The translations under genes were made by a program, and so were the position numbers. A DNA stretch of 64,000 bases, taken from NCBI RefSeq assembly GCF_008271465.1, contig NZ_VMDU01000004.1, positions 224,156-288,155 of the forward strand, in the 5' to 3' direction. The notes beneath the pieces are model-generated. The model had not been told where the DNA came from. It searched no databases and saw only the letters and a list, made by a program, of their open reading frames with translations. This DNA is from Tabrizicola flagellatus (GTDB taxonomy: Bacteria > Pseudomonadota > Alphaproteobacteria > Rhodobacterales > Rhodobacteraceae). Shown here piece after piece: positions 8,066 through 17,129 of this stretch; the first letter of the stretch is position 1, and each line of letters opens with the position of its first letter.

Positions 8066-9583
8066 ATGACCGCCCGCGCCTATACCGTCGCCTTCGAAGG
8101 GGTGGAGGCCCGCCTGGTCGAGGTCCAGTGCGCCGTCTCGCCCGGTGCCCCGGCCTTCATGCTGGTCGGCCTGCCCGACAAGGCGGTCTCCGAGGCGCGG
8201 GAGAGGGTCCGCGCCGCCTTGCAGGCCCTGTCCATCGCCCTGCCGGCCAAGCGCATCACCGTCAATCTTTCGCCCGCCGATCTGCCCAAGGAAGGGTCGC
8301 ATTTCGACCTGCCCATCGCGCTCGCGCTCCTCGCCGCGCTCGACATCGTCCCGCGGGAAGAGGTCGAGGGCACAGTGGCCCTCGGCGAGCTGTCGCTCGA
8401 TGGCCGGCTGATCGCCGTGGCCGGGGCCTTGCCGGCGGCGATGGCGGCGGCGGTCGAGGAGCGGACGCTTCTCTGCCCCAGGGCCTGCGGGGCCGAGGCC
8501 GCCTGGGTCGGCGCGACCACGGTCCTCGCCCCCGCCTCGCTGGACGAGGTCTTGCAGCACTACACCGGTCGCCGCCCGCTGATACCGGCCGAGGCAGGCG
8601 AGGTCCGCGCCGGCGCCCCGCCCCGCGATTTCCGCGAGGTGAAGGGCCAGGAACGCGCCAAGCGCGCGATGGAGATCGCCGCCGCCGGTCGCCACCACCT
8701 GTTCCTGGTGGGCACACCCGGCTCGGGCAAGTCGATGCTGGCCGCGCGCCTGCCCGGCATCCTGCCGCCCCTGTCCGCGCCCGAGGCGCTAGAGACTTCG
8801 ATGATCCATTCGCTTGCGGGGCTTCTGACCGAAGGCGGCATCTCGCGCGAGCGGCCGTTTCGCGAGCCGCATCATACCGCCTCGATGGCCGCGATCATCG
8901 GCGGCGGGCGCGGGGCGAAACCGGGCGAGATCAGCCTGGCGCACAACGGCGTCCTGTTCCTGGACGAGTTCCCTGAATTTCCCCGCATGGTGCTCGACAC
9001 GCTGCGACAGCCGATCGAGACCGGAAGCGTCATGGTCGCGCGCGCCAATGCCCATGTCCGCTATCCCTGCCGCTTCCTGCTGATCGCCGCCGCCAATCCC
9101 TGCAAGTGCGGCTACCTGACCGACCCCGCCCGCGCCTGCGGCCGGACGCCGATCTGCGGCGAAGACTACCTCGGCCGCATTTCAGGACCGCTGATGGACC
9201 GGTTCGACCTGCGGGTGGAAGTCCCGCCTGTCGCCTTCGCCGATCTCGACCTGCCAGCGAACGGCGAAAGCTCGGCCAGCATCGCCGCCCGCGTCGCCGC
9301 CGCCCGCGACCGGCAGACCGCCCGCTTCAAGGACAGCCCCACCCTGCGCGTGAACGCCGATCTGGAAGGCGCGGCGCTGGAGGATCATGCCGCCCCCGAT
9401 GCCGAAGGCCGCGCCCTGATCGGCCGGGTGGCCGAGCGCATGGGGCTTTCGGCACGCGGCTACCATCGCGTCCTGCGCGTCGCACGCACCATCGCCGACC
9501 TGGACGGCAGCGCATCGGTCCGCAAGCCGCATGTGGCCGAGGCGATCAGCTTCCGCCTCGCCTCGGCCACGGGCGGGCTTTAG
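8066..9583 (+). CDS. comM: YifB/ComM family Mg-chelatase-like AAA+ ATPase
   Basis: A 505-residue AAA+ protein of the YifB/ComM family, a hexameric helicase that promotes branch migration during natural transformation in studied gammaproteobacteria. Three parts are visible: an N-terminal Lon-S5-like ChlI domain (VQCAVSPGAPAFMLVGLPD), the AAA+ Mg-chelatase domain with Walker A GTPGSGKS near 213-220 and Walker B FLDEFPEF, and the C-terminal MG-chelatase domain (SARGYHRVLRVARTIADL). A Cys cluster (CKCGYL...CGRTPICGEDY) follows AAANP. The ATG at 8066 directly follows repeat A, with only a weak GAGG. The stop codon overlaps that of the convergent dehydrogenase gene. Confidence 0.92.
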   Translation: MTARAYTVAFEGVEARLVEVQCAVSPGAPAFMLVGLPDKAVSEARERVRAALQALSIALPAKRITVNLSPADLPKEGSHFDLPIALALLAALDIVPREEVEGTVALGELSLDGRLIAVAGALPAAMAAAVEERTLLCPRACGAEAAWVGATTVLAPASLDEVLQHYTGRRPLIPAEAGEVRAGAPPRDFREVKGQERAKRAMEIAAAGRHHLFLVGTPGSGKSMLAARLPGILPPLSAPEALETSMIHSLAGLLTEGGISRERPFREPHHTASMAAIIGGGRGAKPGEISLAHNGVLFLDEFPEFPRMVLDTLRQPIETGSVMVARANAHVRYPCRFLLIAAANPCKCGYLTDPARACGRTPICGEDYLGRISGPLMDRFDLRVEVPPVAFADLDLPANGESSASIAARVAAARDRQTARFKDSPTLRVNADLEGAALEDHAAPDAEGRALIGRVAERMGLSARGYHRVLRVARTIADLDGSASVRKPHVAEAISFRLASATGGL

Positions 9584-12027
9584 GCCCTGATCCGCTCCAT
9601 CTTCGGATCGTAGAGCGGCGCCAGCGTCACCTCGGCAGGCACCCGTTCGGTGGCGACCTCCAGCTCGTAGCGGCCCGACAGGACCCAGTCCGCAGTCACG
9701 CCTTCGGGATTGCGGACATAGCCCATGCCGATCGAGCGGTTGACGGTGAAGCCGAAGCCGCCGGAACTGAGCCAGCCCACGCGCTGGCCGTCGCGGTAGA
9801 TCGTCTCGCGGCCGTATAGGATGACCTCGGGCGCAGTCGTGAAGGTGGCCATCAGCTTCTTCACGCCTTGCGCGCGCTGCGCGAAAACGGCCTCGCGGCC
9901 CTTGAAGGGGATGTCCTTCTTCAGCTTGACCGCCCAGCCCAGCCCCGCCTCGTCGGGGGTATGGTCCGGCCCGATGTCCGCGGCCCAGGCGCGATAGCCC
10001 TTTTCCAGCCGCAAGGTCTCGATCGCGCGGTAACCCGCGTTGCGGATGCCGAAGGGCGCCCCGGCCTCGCGCAAGGCAGCATAAACGGCGGTGGCATATT
10101 CGACCGGGAAGTGCAGCTCCCAGCCCAGTTCGCCGACATAGGTCACGCGCAGCGCCAGGACCGGGCAACCGGCGATGCCGATCACCTGAGCGGTGCCGAA
10201 GGGGAAGGCCGCGTTCGAAAGGTCCGCCCGGGTGACGGCCTGCAACACCTCGCGCGAGCAGGGCCCCATCAGCGACAGGACCGAATGGGCCGAGGTGATG
10301 TCGAAAAGCTGCGCATTGGCGCCTGCCGGAATGTTGCGCGAAATCCAGTCGAAGTCATGCGTGGCAAAACCCGTGCCGGTGACGATGTAGTATTCGTCCC
10401 GTGCCCGGCGGACCACCGTCACATCGGCCTCGATCCCGCCGCGGTCGTTCAGCATCTGGGTATAGGTCAGGCTGCCCACCGGGCGCGCCACGTCATTGGC
10501 GCAGATCCAGGACAGGGCGGCCTCGGCATCCGGCCCCTTCAGCGCGAACTTGGCAAAGGAGGTCTGGTCGAAGATCACCACGCCCTCGCGGCAGGCGCGG
10601 TGCTCGCGCCCCACGGCCGCATGCCAGTTCGGCCGCTGATAGGTGTAGATGTCGCGCGGCTCTTCCCCCGCCGCAAGGTCGGCGAACCAGTTCGGACGCT
10701 CCCAGCCCAGCTTCTCGCCGAAGACCGAGCCATCGGCCTTGAGGATCTCGTAGAGCGGCGACTTGCGGCAGGGCCGGCCCGAATGGTGCTCTTCCCCCGG
10801 CCAGGCCATGGTGTAGTGCTTGCCATAGGCCTCGTAGGTGCGCTTGCGGATCCAGTCGAGGTCGAAATGCGGCCGGCCGAAGCGGCGGATGTCGGCGGGC
10901 CAGAGGTCGAAGGGCGCCTCGCCCTTGGCCACCCATTCCGCCAGGCACATGCCCGCCCCGCCGCCCGAGGCGATGCCGAAGGCGTTGAAGCCCGCGCCCA
11001 CGAAGAAGTTCCGCTGCTCGGGCGCCTCGCCCAGGATGAACATGCCGTCGGGGGTAAAGCTTTCCGGCCCGTTGATCATCTGCTTGATGCCCGCCGTCTC
11101 CATCGCCGGGACGCGGCCCAGCGCCTGTTCCATCAGCGGCGTGAAATGGTCGAAGTCGTTGTCAAGGAGCGTGAAATGGAAGCCCGGCGGCAGCGTCCCG
11201 TCGCGCCAGAGTTTCGGGTTCGGCTCGTAGCCGCCCATCACGAGGCCGCCCACCTCTTCCTTCCAGTAGGTCAGCCGGTCGGGGTCGCGCAGAGTGGGCA
11301 GGTTCGGGGTCACGCCCTCGATGCGTTCGGTCACGATATACTGGTGCTCGACCGGGACCAGCGGCACGTTCACCCCATGCGCCGCGCAGAAGGGCCGCGT
11401 CCACATCCCGGCGCAGACCACGACCTTCTCGCAGTCGATCCGGCCGCCGTCTTCCAGGATCACGCCCTTGACCACGCCGTCGCGGATATCGACCGAGCGG
11501 ACCTTGGTCTCCTCGAAGATCTGCGCCCCGGCCATGCGCGCGCCCTTGGCGAGCGACAGGGTGATGTCGGACGGATTCGCCTGTCCGTCCGTTGGCAGGA
11601 AGGCCGCGCCCACCAGATCGTCGATCGCCATCAAGGGCCAGAGTTCCTGCGCCTCCTTCGGGGTCAGCAGGTGCATCTCCAGCCCGAAGCTGTGCGCCGT
11701 GGTGGCCTGGCGCTTCACTTCCGTCCATCTCTCCTGGTTGCAGGCCAGCCGCATGCCGCCGTTCATCTTCCAGCCGGTCGCCTGGCCGGTCTCGGCCTCG
11801 AGCCGCTTGTAGAGGTCCACCGAATAGCCCAGAAGCTGCGTGACGTTCGCGCTGGTGCGCAACTGGCCGACAAGGCCCGCGGCGTGGAACGTGGTGCCCG
11901 AGGTCAGCTTCTTGCGTTCCAGAAGCACGACCTCCACCCCCATCCTGGCCAGATGGTAGGCGGTGGAGCAGCCGACGATGCCGCCCCCGATGACGACGAC
12001 CTTCGATGCGGAGGGGAGTTCAGACAT
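9580..12027 (-). CDS. Dimethylglycine/sarcosine dehydrogenase-like FAD enzyme with GcvT domain
   Basis: An 815-residue oxidative demethylase. Order of domains: DAO-type FAD domain (GGGIVGCSTAYHLA, 14-27), FAO-M central domain, then GcvT and GcvT C-terminal folate-binding domains from about 420 on. His48 in SGTTFHAAGL aligns with the histidine that binds FAD covalently in mammalian dimethylglycine and sarcosine dehydrogenases. It should demethylate an N-methyl amino acid and pass the one-carbon unit to tetrahydrofolate. It ends the proX-proV-permease-kinase operon, which supports a betaine/choline-derived substrate. The exact substrate is not fixed by sequence. Confidence 0.85.
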   Translation of the reverse strand: MSELPSASKVVVIGGGIVGCSTAYHLARMGVEVVLLERKKLTSGTTFHAAGLVGQLRTSANVTQLLGYSVDLYKRLEAETGQATGWKMNGGMRLACNQERWTEVKRQATTAHSFGLEMHLLTPKEAQELWPLMAIDDLVGAAFLPTDGQANPSDITLSLAKGARMAGAQIFEETKVRSVDIRDGVVKGVILEDGGRIDCEKVVVCAGMWTRPFCAAHGVNVPLVPVEHQYIVTERIEGVTPNLPTLRDPDRLTYWKEEVGGLVMGGYEPNPKLWRDGTLPPGFHFTLLDNDFDHFTPLMEQALGRVPAMETAGIKQMINGPESFTPDGMFILGEAPEQRNFFVGAGFNAFGIASGGGAGMCLAEWVAKGEAPFDLWPADIRRFGRPHFDLDWIRKRTYEAYGKHYTMAWPGEEHHSGRPCRKSPLYEILKADGSVFGEKLGWERPNWFADLAAGEEPRDIYTYQRPNWHAAVGREHRACREGVVIFDQTSFAKFALKGPDAEAALSWICANDVARPVGSLTYTQMLNDRGGIEADVTVVRRARDEYYIVTGTGFATHDFDWISRNIPAGANAQLFDITSAHSVLSLMGPCSREVLQAVTRADLSNAAFPFGTAQVIGIAGCPVLALRVTYVGELGWELHFPVEYATAVYAALREAGAPFGIRNAGYRAIETLRLEKGYRAWAADIGPDHTPDEAGLGWAVKLKKDIPFKGREAVFAQRAQGVKKLMATFTTAPEVILYGRETIYRDGQRVGWLSSGGFGFTVNRSIGMGYVRNPEGVTADWVLSGRYELEVATERVPAEVTLAPLYDPKMERIRA

Positions 12028-12036
12028 GATCGGTCC

Positions 12037-12924
12037 TTACAATCTGCGGAAGTCCTGAAGGGCCGCGCGATAGGCGGCCAGGTTTTCGGCGGTATAGGCG
12101 GCGTAGTCGAAATCGAGGCTCGAAGTCAGTTCGCTGACCATGCTCCAAAGCGTCTCGCGCAACAGCGAGGCGCATTTCATCGCCGTGTAGCTGCGCCAGA
12201 GCGCATCGGTCAGCGGGCGGTCGTGATAGGCTTCGAGCAGCAGCCGCTCTTCGGCCGGCGCAAAGCCGTTGTTCGAGGCGATGCCGCCCAGATCGAACAG
12301 GGGATTGCCGAAGCCGCCATATTCCCAGTCGATCAGCCAGATGTCCCCCGACCCGATCAGGATGTTGCCGGGCAGAAGGTCGTTGTGGCAGAGGCGCAGG
12401 TCGGACGGGCCGATGGCGCGGTCGAGTTCCCCGGCCTCGGCCATCAGACCCGGCAGAAGGGGGCCGTGCGGCGAGCCGCGCGCGGTCAGGAGCCGGGCGT
12501 AGTCGCGCAGGATGTGCGGGACGGAAAAGCACAGGACCGGGCCGGTGACGGCCTCGGTCACGTCGCGGTGGACGCGCGCCACCAGATCGGCGAGGCGCGG
12601 GATCAGCAGCTTGTCGGCGCGGTCCTCGGGCGTCAGGGGGCGGGCCTCGACGAAATCGAGGACCAGAAGGCCCGGCTCGGCATGGCGAACGGCGGGGCCG
12701 ACCCCGGCGGCCTCGGCCGCGCGGGTGATCGCCAGTTCGTTCCAGCGCAGGATGCCGTGTTCGGGAATGTCGGTGCCGAAGCGCACGACGTAGCGGCGTC
12801 CCTGATCCTCGACCAGCACGTTGTGGTTGGTCTTGCCGCCCTCCAGCAGTTCGACGTTGGACGGGCCGGCAAAGCAGGACAGGCGGCGGGCGGCCTCGAT
12901 CAGGCGGGATGCGGTGTCAGGCAT
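12037..12924 (-). CDS. Choline kinase-like phosphotransferase (APH fold)
   Basis: A 295-residue kinase of the choline/ethanolamine kinase and aminoglycoside phosphotransferase fold. The GKTNHNV glycine loop is near residue 30, the catalytic loop is CHNDLLPGNIL (about 195-205), and the metal motif is IDWEYGG (about 213-219). The pattern is closest to bacterial LicA-type choline kinases. It overlaps the upstream permease gene by 8 bases and lies 9 bases before the dehydrogenase gene. A quaternary-amine or amino-alcohol substrate imported by the adjacent transporter is a fair inference. Phosphorylating choline would divert it from oxidation, so its place in a catabolic operon is odd. Confidence 0.75.
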   Translation of the reverse strand: MPDTASRLIEAARRLSCFAGPSNVELLEGGKTNHNVLVEDQGRRYVVRFGTDIPEHGILRWNELAITRAAEAAGVGPAVRHAEPGLLVLDFVEARPLTPEDRADKLLIPRLADLVARVHRDVTEAVTGPVLCFSVPHILRDYARLLTARGSPHGPLLPGLMAEAGELDRAIGPSDLRLCHNDLLPGNILIGSGDIWLIDWEYGGFGNPLFDLGGIASNNGFAPAEERLLLEAYHDRPLTDALWRSYTAMKCASLLRETLWSMVSELTSSLDFDYAAYTAENLAAYRAALQDFRRL

Positions 12925-14905
12925 GGGTCTCCCTCGCGGCGGTGCGGCGGGCGATGGCGGCGGTGATGATGCGGTCGCTCATCATGGCGATGAAGGCCAC
13001 GGCCAGGCCGGCGACGATGCCCTTGCCGGCATTGGCCTTGGTCAGCGCGATATAGACCTCCTGCCCGAGGTCGCGGGTGCCGACCAGCGCGGTGATGACC
13101 AGCATCGAGATCGCCAGCATGATGGTCTGGTTCAGGCCCAGAAGGATCGAAGGCATGGCCAGCGGCAGCTTGACCTTGCGGATCAGCTGGCCCCTGGTGC
13201 AGCCCGAGACGATGCCCGCCTCGACCAGCTGCGGGTCCACCCCCCGGATGCCCACGGCCGCATAGCGGATGGCCGGGACGATGGCATACATCACCACCGC
13301 GATCATGGCCGAGAAGTCGCCGACCTTGAACAGCATCACCACCGGGATCAGGTAGACGAAGCTCGGCAGGGTCTGCAGCGTGTCGAGGATCAGCGTCACC
13401 ACGCCATAGGCGCGGTCGTTCTGCCCGGCGAGGATCCCGATGGGTACGCCGATCAGCATGGCGATCACGACCGAGACGCCGCAGAGGTAGATGGTGATCA
13501 TCGCCTCGGGCCAGAGCCCGGCCGTGATGATGAAGCCGGTCATCAGGACCGCCATCACCCCCAGCCGCCAGCCGCCGATCCCGCCCGCGATTGTCCCGGC
13601 CAGGACCAGCCCCCAGGCCCAGGGGATGCCGAGGAGGAAGGTCTTGACCGGCACCAGCACCCAGGTCAGCGCGGCGACCTTCACCGCCTCGATCTGGTCG
13701 TAGAGGTTCAGGTTGATCCACGAGACGACCGCGCTCCAGAACCCGCCCGTCGAAAGCTGCCAGCCTGCGGGATAGACCGCGAGCGGCGGGATCGCCATGG
13801 CGAGAGGGTAGCTCGCCACGACCACCGCCGCCCAGGCCAGAATCCAGCGGTGGCGATACAGCCAGGATCCGCCTGAGGGGTCGCGCGGGCCGCGGTTGGC
13901 GGCGGCCTGGCTCAGCTTGTCCAGCGCGATGGCAAGGACCACGATGCCGAAGCCCGCCTCGACCCCGCGGCCCACGTCCAGCTTGCGCAAGGCTGTCAGC
14001 ACGTCATAGCCAAGGCCCCCCGCGCCGATCATCGAGGCGATGATGACCATGTTCAGCGTCAGCATGATGACCTGGTTCACGCCCACCATCATCATCCGCC
14101 GCGCCGAGGGCAGCTGGACCTTCCACAGCAGTTGCCGCCGGGTGCAGCCGGCCATGCGCCCGGCCTCGACCACCTCTTCCGGCACACCCCTCAGGCCGAT
14201 CGTGGTGATCCGCACCATGGGCGGCATGGCATAGATGACCGTGGCGACCAGCGCCGCCATGGGGCCGAAGCCGAACAGGAACAGGATCGGCACCAGATAG
14301 GCAAAGACCGGCACGGTCTGCATCAGGTCCAGCACCGGGCGCAGCGCGCGGTCGATCCAGCGCACCCGGAAGGCCAGGATCCCCAGCGCCGCCCCGCCCA
14401 GCACCCCCAGCGGCACCGCGATCACCACCGAGACCAGCGTCACCATCGCCGATTGCCAGAGCCCGAAGAGGAGCAGGTAGAGGAAAGCCGCCGTCACCAG
14501 CACCGCGAGCCTTGCCCCGCCCAGCCGCAGGGCCAGAAGGCCGAAGCCCAGGATCACCGGCAACCAGGCCATCGGCGGCAGGATGGGCACGGCCTGCTGT
14601 CCCCGCCCCCAGGCAAAGCCGTCCACGACGAGGTTGCGCAAGAGGGTATAGGGCGCCTCGATCAGGGCCGAGAGCAACCGCGTGAAATCGCGGAACTGGA
14701 ATGGCCCGAAGGTCGCCTCCTCGAGAAGCCATTTCAGCGCGGCCGAGATCTGGCGGTCGAGGTGGAGTTGCCAGGCTTGCGGATACTTCGTCAGCCACGA
14801 CAAGCCGGTCGCCTGCGCGATCTCCTTGCCGTTCAGCGACAGGACCGCGGTGATCCCCGCCAGCCCCAGCCAGAAGGCCCAGCTTGCGGCGCGTCCGCGG
14901 ATCAT
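12917..14905 (-). CDS. Tandem ProW-type ABC permease (two permease domains in one chain)
   Basis: A 662-residue inner-membrane protein with two complete BPD-type permease units. Each unit has the EAA signature for docking on the ATPase: GVPEEVVEAGRMAGCTRRQLLWKVQLP in the first, whose middle reads EAGRMAGCTR, and GVDPQLVEAGIVSGCTRGQL in the second. The units share GCTR-QL and LNQxIMLxxxM blocks, so they arose by duplication. Usual ProW proteins have one unit and act as homodimers. The ATG overlaps the proV stop by 4 bases, and its own stop overlaps the kinase start by 8. It imports glycine betaine, choline or a related quaternary amine, by inference from the partners. Confidence 0.85.
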   Translation of the reverse strand: MIRGRAASWAFWLGLAGITAVLSLNGKEIAQATGLSWLTKYPQAWQLHLDRQISAALKWLLEEATFGPFQFRDFTRLLSALIEAPYTLLRNLVVDGFAWGRGQQAVPILPPMAWLPVILGFGLLALRLGGARLAVLVTAAFLYLLLFGLWQSAMVTLVSVVIAVPLGVLGGAALGILAFRVRWIDRALRPVLDLMQTVPVFAYLVPILFLFGFGPMAALVATVIYAMPPMVRITTIGLRGVPEEVVEAGRMAGCTRRQLLWKVQLPSARRMMMVGVNQVIMLTLNMVIIASMIGAGGLGYDVLTALRKLDVGRGVEAGFGIVVLAIALDKLSQAAANRGPRDPSGGSWLYRHRWILAWAAVVVASYPLAMAIPPLAVYPAGWQLSTGGFWSAVVSWINLNLYDQIEAVKVAALTWVLVPVKTFLLGIPWAWGLVLAGTIAGGIGGWRLGVMAVLMTGFIITAGLWPEAMITIYLCGVSVVIAMLIGVPIGILAGQNDRAYGVVTLILDTLQTLPSFVYLIPVVMLFKVGDFSAMIAVVMYAIVPAIRYAAVGIRGVDPQLVEAGIVSGCTRGQLIRKVKLPLAMPSILLGLNQTIMLAISMLVITALVGTRDLGQEVYIALTKANAGKGIVAGLAVAFIAMMSDRIITAAIARRTAARETHA

Positions 14906-15930
14906 GCGGGCAGGTCCCGCCCGATCAGGATGTCCACGATGGTGCGCGCATCGACCTGGCCCAGGACCTCTCCGGCCGCGCCGATCACCCGGAAGGGCTT
15001 GCCGGCGGCCTCGATCCGGTCGGCCACGGCGGCGACAAGTGCGGTGGCCGGCAGGTCCCCCGCGAAGTCGCTGCCAATCAGGGGCCGGGCGGCGGTGCCC
15101 AGGCGCATGACCTTGGCGCGGGGGATATGACGGGTGAATTCGGCCACATAATCGGTCGCCGGGCGCAGCACCAGTTCCTCGGGCGTCGCGGTCTGCACGA
15201 TGGCCCCGTCGCGCATCACCGCGATCCGGTCGGCCAGCCGGATCGCCTCGTCGAAATCGTGGGTGATGAAGACGATGGTCTTCTGCAACCGCCCCTGAAG
15301 CCGCAGGAGTTCATCCTGCATCTCGCGCCGGATCAGAGGGTCGAGCGCCGAGAAGGGCTCGTCCAGGAACCACAGGTCCGGCTCGACGATCAGCGACCGC
15401 GCGATGCCCACCCGCTGCTGCTGCCCGCCCGAAAGCTGATGCGGATAGCGCATTTCGCGCCCGGTCAGGCCGACGAGTTCGATCACCTGCCGCGCGCGGT
15501 CCAGCCGCGTCCGGCGATCGACGCCCTGCACCTCCAGCGGGAAGGCCGCGTTTTCCAGCACGGTCAGATGCGGCAGAAGCGCGAAGTGCTGGAACACCAT
15601 GCCCATCTTGTGCCGGCGCAGATCGATCAGCTCGGCCTCGGACATCTTCAGAAGATCGCGCCCCTCGAAGCGGATCTCGCCGGCCGTGGGCTCGATCAGC
15701 CGCGACAGGCAGCGCACCAGCGTCGATTTGCCCGATCCCGACAGGCCCATGATGACGAAGATCTCGCCCTTCGCGACCGTCACATCCGCCTGCCGCACCG
15801 CCGGGACGATGCCCGCCTCGCGCAGCGCCTCGGGCGAGGGGGCGCCGCCGTGGCGGGAAAGGACGCTCTCCGCCTGCGGGCCGTAAAGCTTCCAGACATT
15901 GCGGCATTCAAGGACGGTCGGGCGGTCCAT
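14902..15930 (-). CDS. proV: ProV-type ABC transporter ATP-binding protein
   Basis: A 342-residue ATPase of the glycine betaine/proline (OpuAA/ProV) group. It has an N-terminal extension (YGPQAESVLSRHGG) typical of the group, Walker A GLSGSGKST, Q-loop MVFQHFALLPH, signature LSGGQQQR, Walker B LWFLDEPFSALDP and the switch histidine in FITHD. The C-terminal ~100 residues resemble a reduced CBS-like regulatory region. MDRPTVLE is taken as start; an ATG 48 bases upstream would begin inside the hairpin at 15966-15986. It lies between proX and the tandem permease gene. Confidence 0.88.
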   Translation of the reverse strand: MDRPTVLECRNVWKLYGPQAESVLSRHGGAPSPEALREAGIVPAVRQADVTVAKGEIFVIMGLSGSGKSTLVRCLSRLIEPTAGEIRFEGRDLLKMSEAELIDLRRHKMGMVFQHFALLPHLTVLENAAFPLEVQGVDRRTRLDRARQVIELVGLTGREMRYPHQLSGGQQQRVGIARSLIVEPDLWFLDEPFSALDPLIRREMQDELLRLQGRLQKTIVFITHDFDEAIRLADRIAVMRDGAIVQTATPEELVLRPATDYVAEFTRHIPRAKVMRLGTAARPLIGSDFAGDLPATALVAAVADRIEAAGKPFRVIGAAGEVLGQVDARTIVDILIGRDLPA

Positions 15931-15965
15931 CGGGACAGGGCATTCCGTGCGGCTGGGGATCGGAC

Positions 15966-15986
15966 GGCCCCGGGGCAACCGGGGCC
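15966..15986 (-). promoter_or_regulatory. Intercistronic hairpin after proX
   Basis: GGCCCCGG and CCGGGGCC form an 8-bp all-GC stem with a 5-base loop, 10 bases after the proX stop and before proV. It lacks a T-run. Such hairpins commonly protect the binding-protein part of the mRNA from 3'-5' decay, so that it is made in excess over the membrane parts. This is one of four in the window. Confidence 0.6.
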
Positions 15987-15996
15987 GCGGCGGCGG

Positions 15997-16944
15997 TCAC
16001 TGGATCCAGGCCTGCCACTTGGCCTCGTTCGCGGCCATCCATTCCGCGACGACCGCCTCGATGCTCATCCCCTCGACATCGGCCTTGTAGACCATGGCCC
16101 CCATCTCGTCGTTGGTGACGGTGAAGTTGCGGATGATCTTCGCGGCACCGGGCCATTTCTTCTCCAGCCCCACCCAGCCGGCCTTCCAGATCGGCCCCAG
16201 GGGCTTGCCGCAGTCGTAGGCCATGTCGGGGTTCTCGCCCCAGGCCGGGTCGGAATAGCAGGCGGGCTCGTAGGGCGGGAATTCGATGAACTTGCCCTCG
16301 TATTTCGCCGGCGCCCAGTGCGGCTGGTAGATCCACAGGATGATCGGATCCTTGCGTTCGTAGGCTGCCTGCAATTCGGCAAAGAGCGCGGCATCGGTGC
16401 CGGCATGGACGACTTCGAAGGGCAGGCCCAGCGCCTCGACCCGTTCCTCGTCATAGCCGCCCCAGGTCACCGGCCCGCCCAGGTAGCGCCCGTTCGGCGC
16501 GGTTTCGGGGGTGGCGAAGGCATCCGCGCAGTCCAGCAGCGCGCGCCAGTCCGGCAGGCCGGGGCAGCGTTCCTCCATGTAGGCGGGATACCACCATTCC
16601 TCGCGCGAGATCATGCCGGTCTCGCCGAAGTTCACCACGTTGCCGGTGGCCACGGCCTCTTCCAGCGCATCCGTGCCGGTGGTGGCCCAGATCTCCATCG
16701 CCAGGTCCAGATCGCCGGTCTTGAGACCCGCGAACTGCGCCAGGTAATCCGCCTGCACCAGTTCCGTGTTGTAACCGGCCTTGCGCAGCACCTCGGACAT
16801 GATGTTGGCGCTGATGATGTTGCCCGACCAGTCATGCGTGGTGATCTTGATCGGGTCCTGGCTTTCGACCTCGGCCAGCGCGCCGCCGTCCGTCACGGCC
16901 TGCGCCAGCACCAAGGCTACCGAAGCGAGCAGCATCTTCTTCAT
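15997..16944 (-). CDS. proX: ProX-type glycine betaine/choline ABC substrate-binding protein
   Basis: A 315-residue periplasmic binding protein of the OpuAC family. It has a Sec signal peptide (MKKMLLASVALVLAQ...ALA, about 25 residues). Several Trp and Tyr residues could form the aromatic cage for a quaternary ammonium group (THDWSG, EEWWYPAYM, IYQPHWAP). Two Cys pairs are possible (CPGLPDW/LLDCAD and EPACYSD/AYDCGK). The frame is open upstream, but the ATG at 16944 has GGGAG 8 bases before it and begins a classical signal peptide. First gene of a five-gene operon with proV, permease, kinase and dehydrogenase. It is divergent from a DeoR regulator. Confidence 0.88.
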   Translation of the reverse strand: MKKMLLASVALVLAQAVTDGGALAEVESQDPIKITTHDWSGNIISANIMSEVLRKAGYNTELVQADYLAQFAGLKTGDLDLAMEIWATTGTDALEEAVATGNVVNFGETGMISREEWWYPAYMEERCPGLPDWRALLDCADAFATPETAPNGRYLGGPVTWGGYDEERVEALGLPFEVVHAGTDAALFAELQAAYERKDPIILWIYQPHWAPAKYEGKFIEFPPYEPACYSDPAWGENPDMAYDCGKPLGPIWKAGWVGLEKKWPGAAKIIRNFTVTNDEMGAMVYKADVEGMSIEAVVAEWMAANEAKWQAWIQ

Positions 16945-17129
16945 CCGTCGACTCCCTGTTTTCCGGTTCTTGTGACGCAGGGTGATTCCCCGATACGATG
17001 GGTCGAAGGTAACACCAACCCAACACGTCGCAACGAATTTCCAACATATCCCTCGTAATTCCCGCGTGGGATGTGGCTTTCCGTGGGTTCCTGCGCTAGA
17101 TTTCAACAGATCCACGAAAGCGGGCACCG

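Noticed and set aside
9868..12966. Very long open frame (over 1000 codons) on the plus strand
   Set aside because: It is antisense to the dehydrogenase and kinase genes, has arginine/alanine/glycine-rich composition without any family pattern, and arises from third-position GC bias.
12917..14905. Frame error joining two separate permease genes
   Set aside because: The linker between the units is in frame, has no ribosome binding site and start at the junction, and codon use is uniform; a true fusion is the simpler reading.
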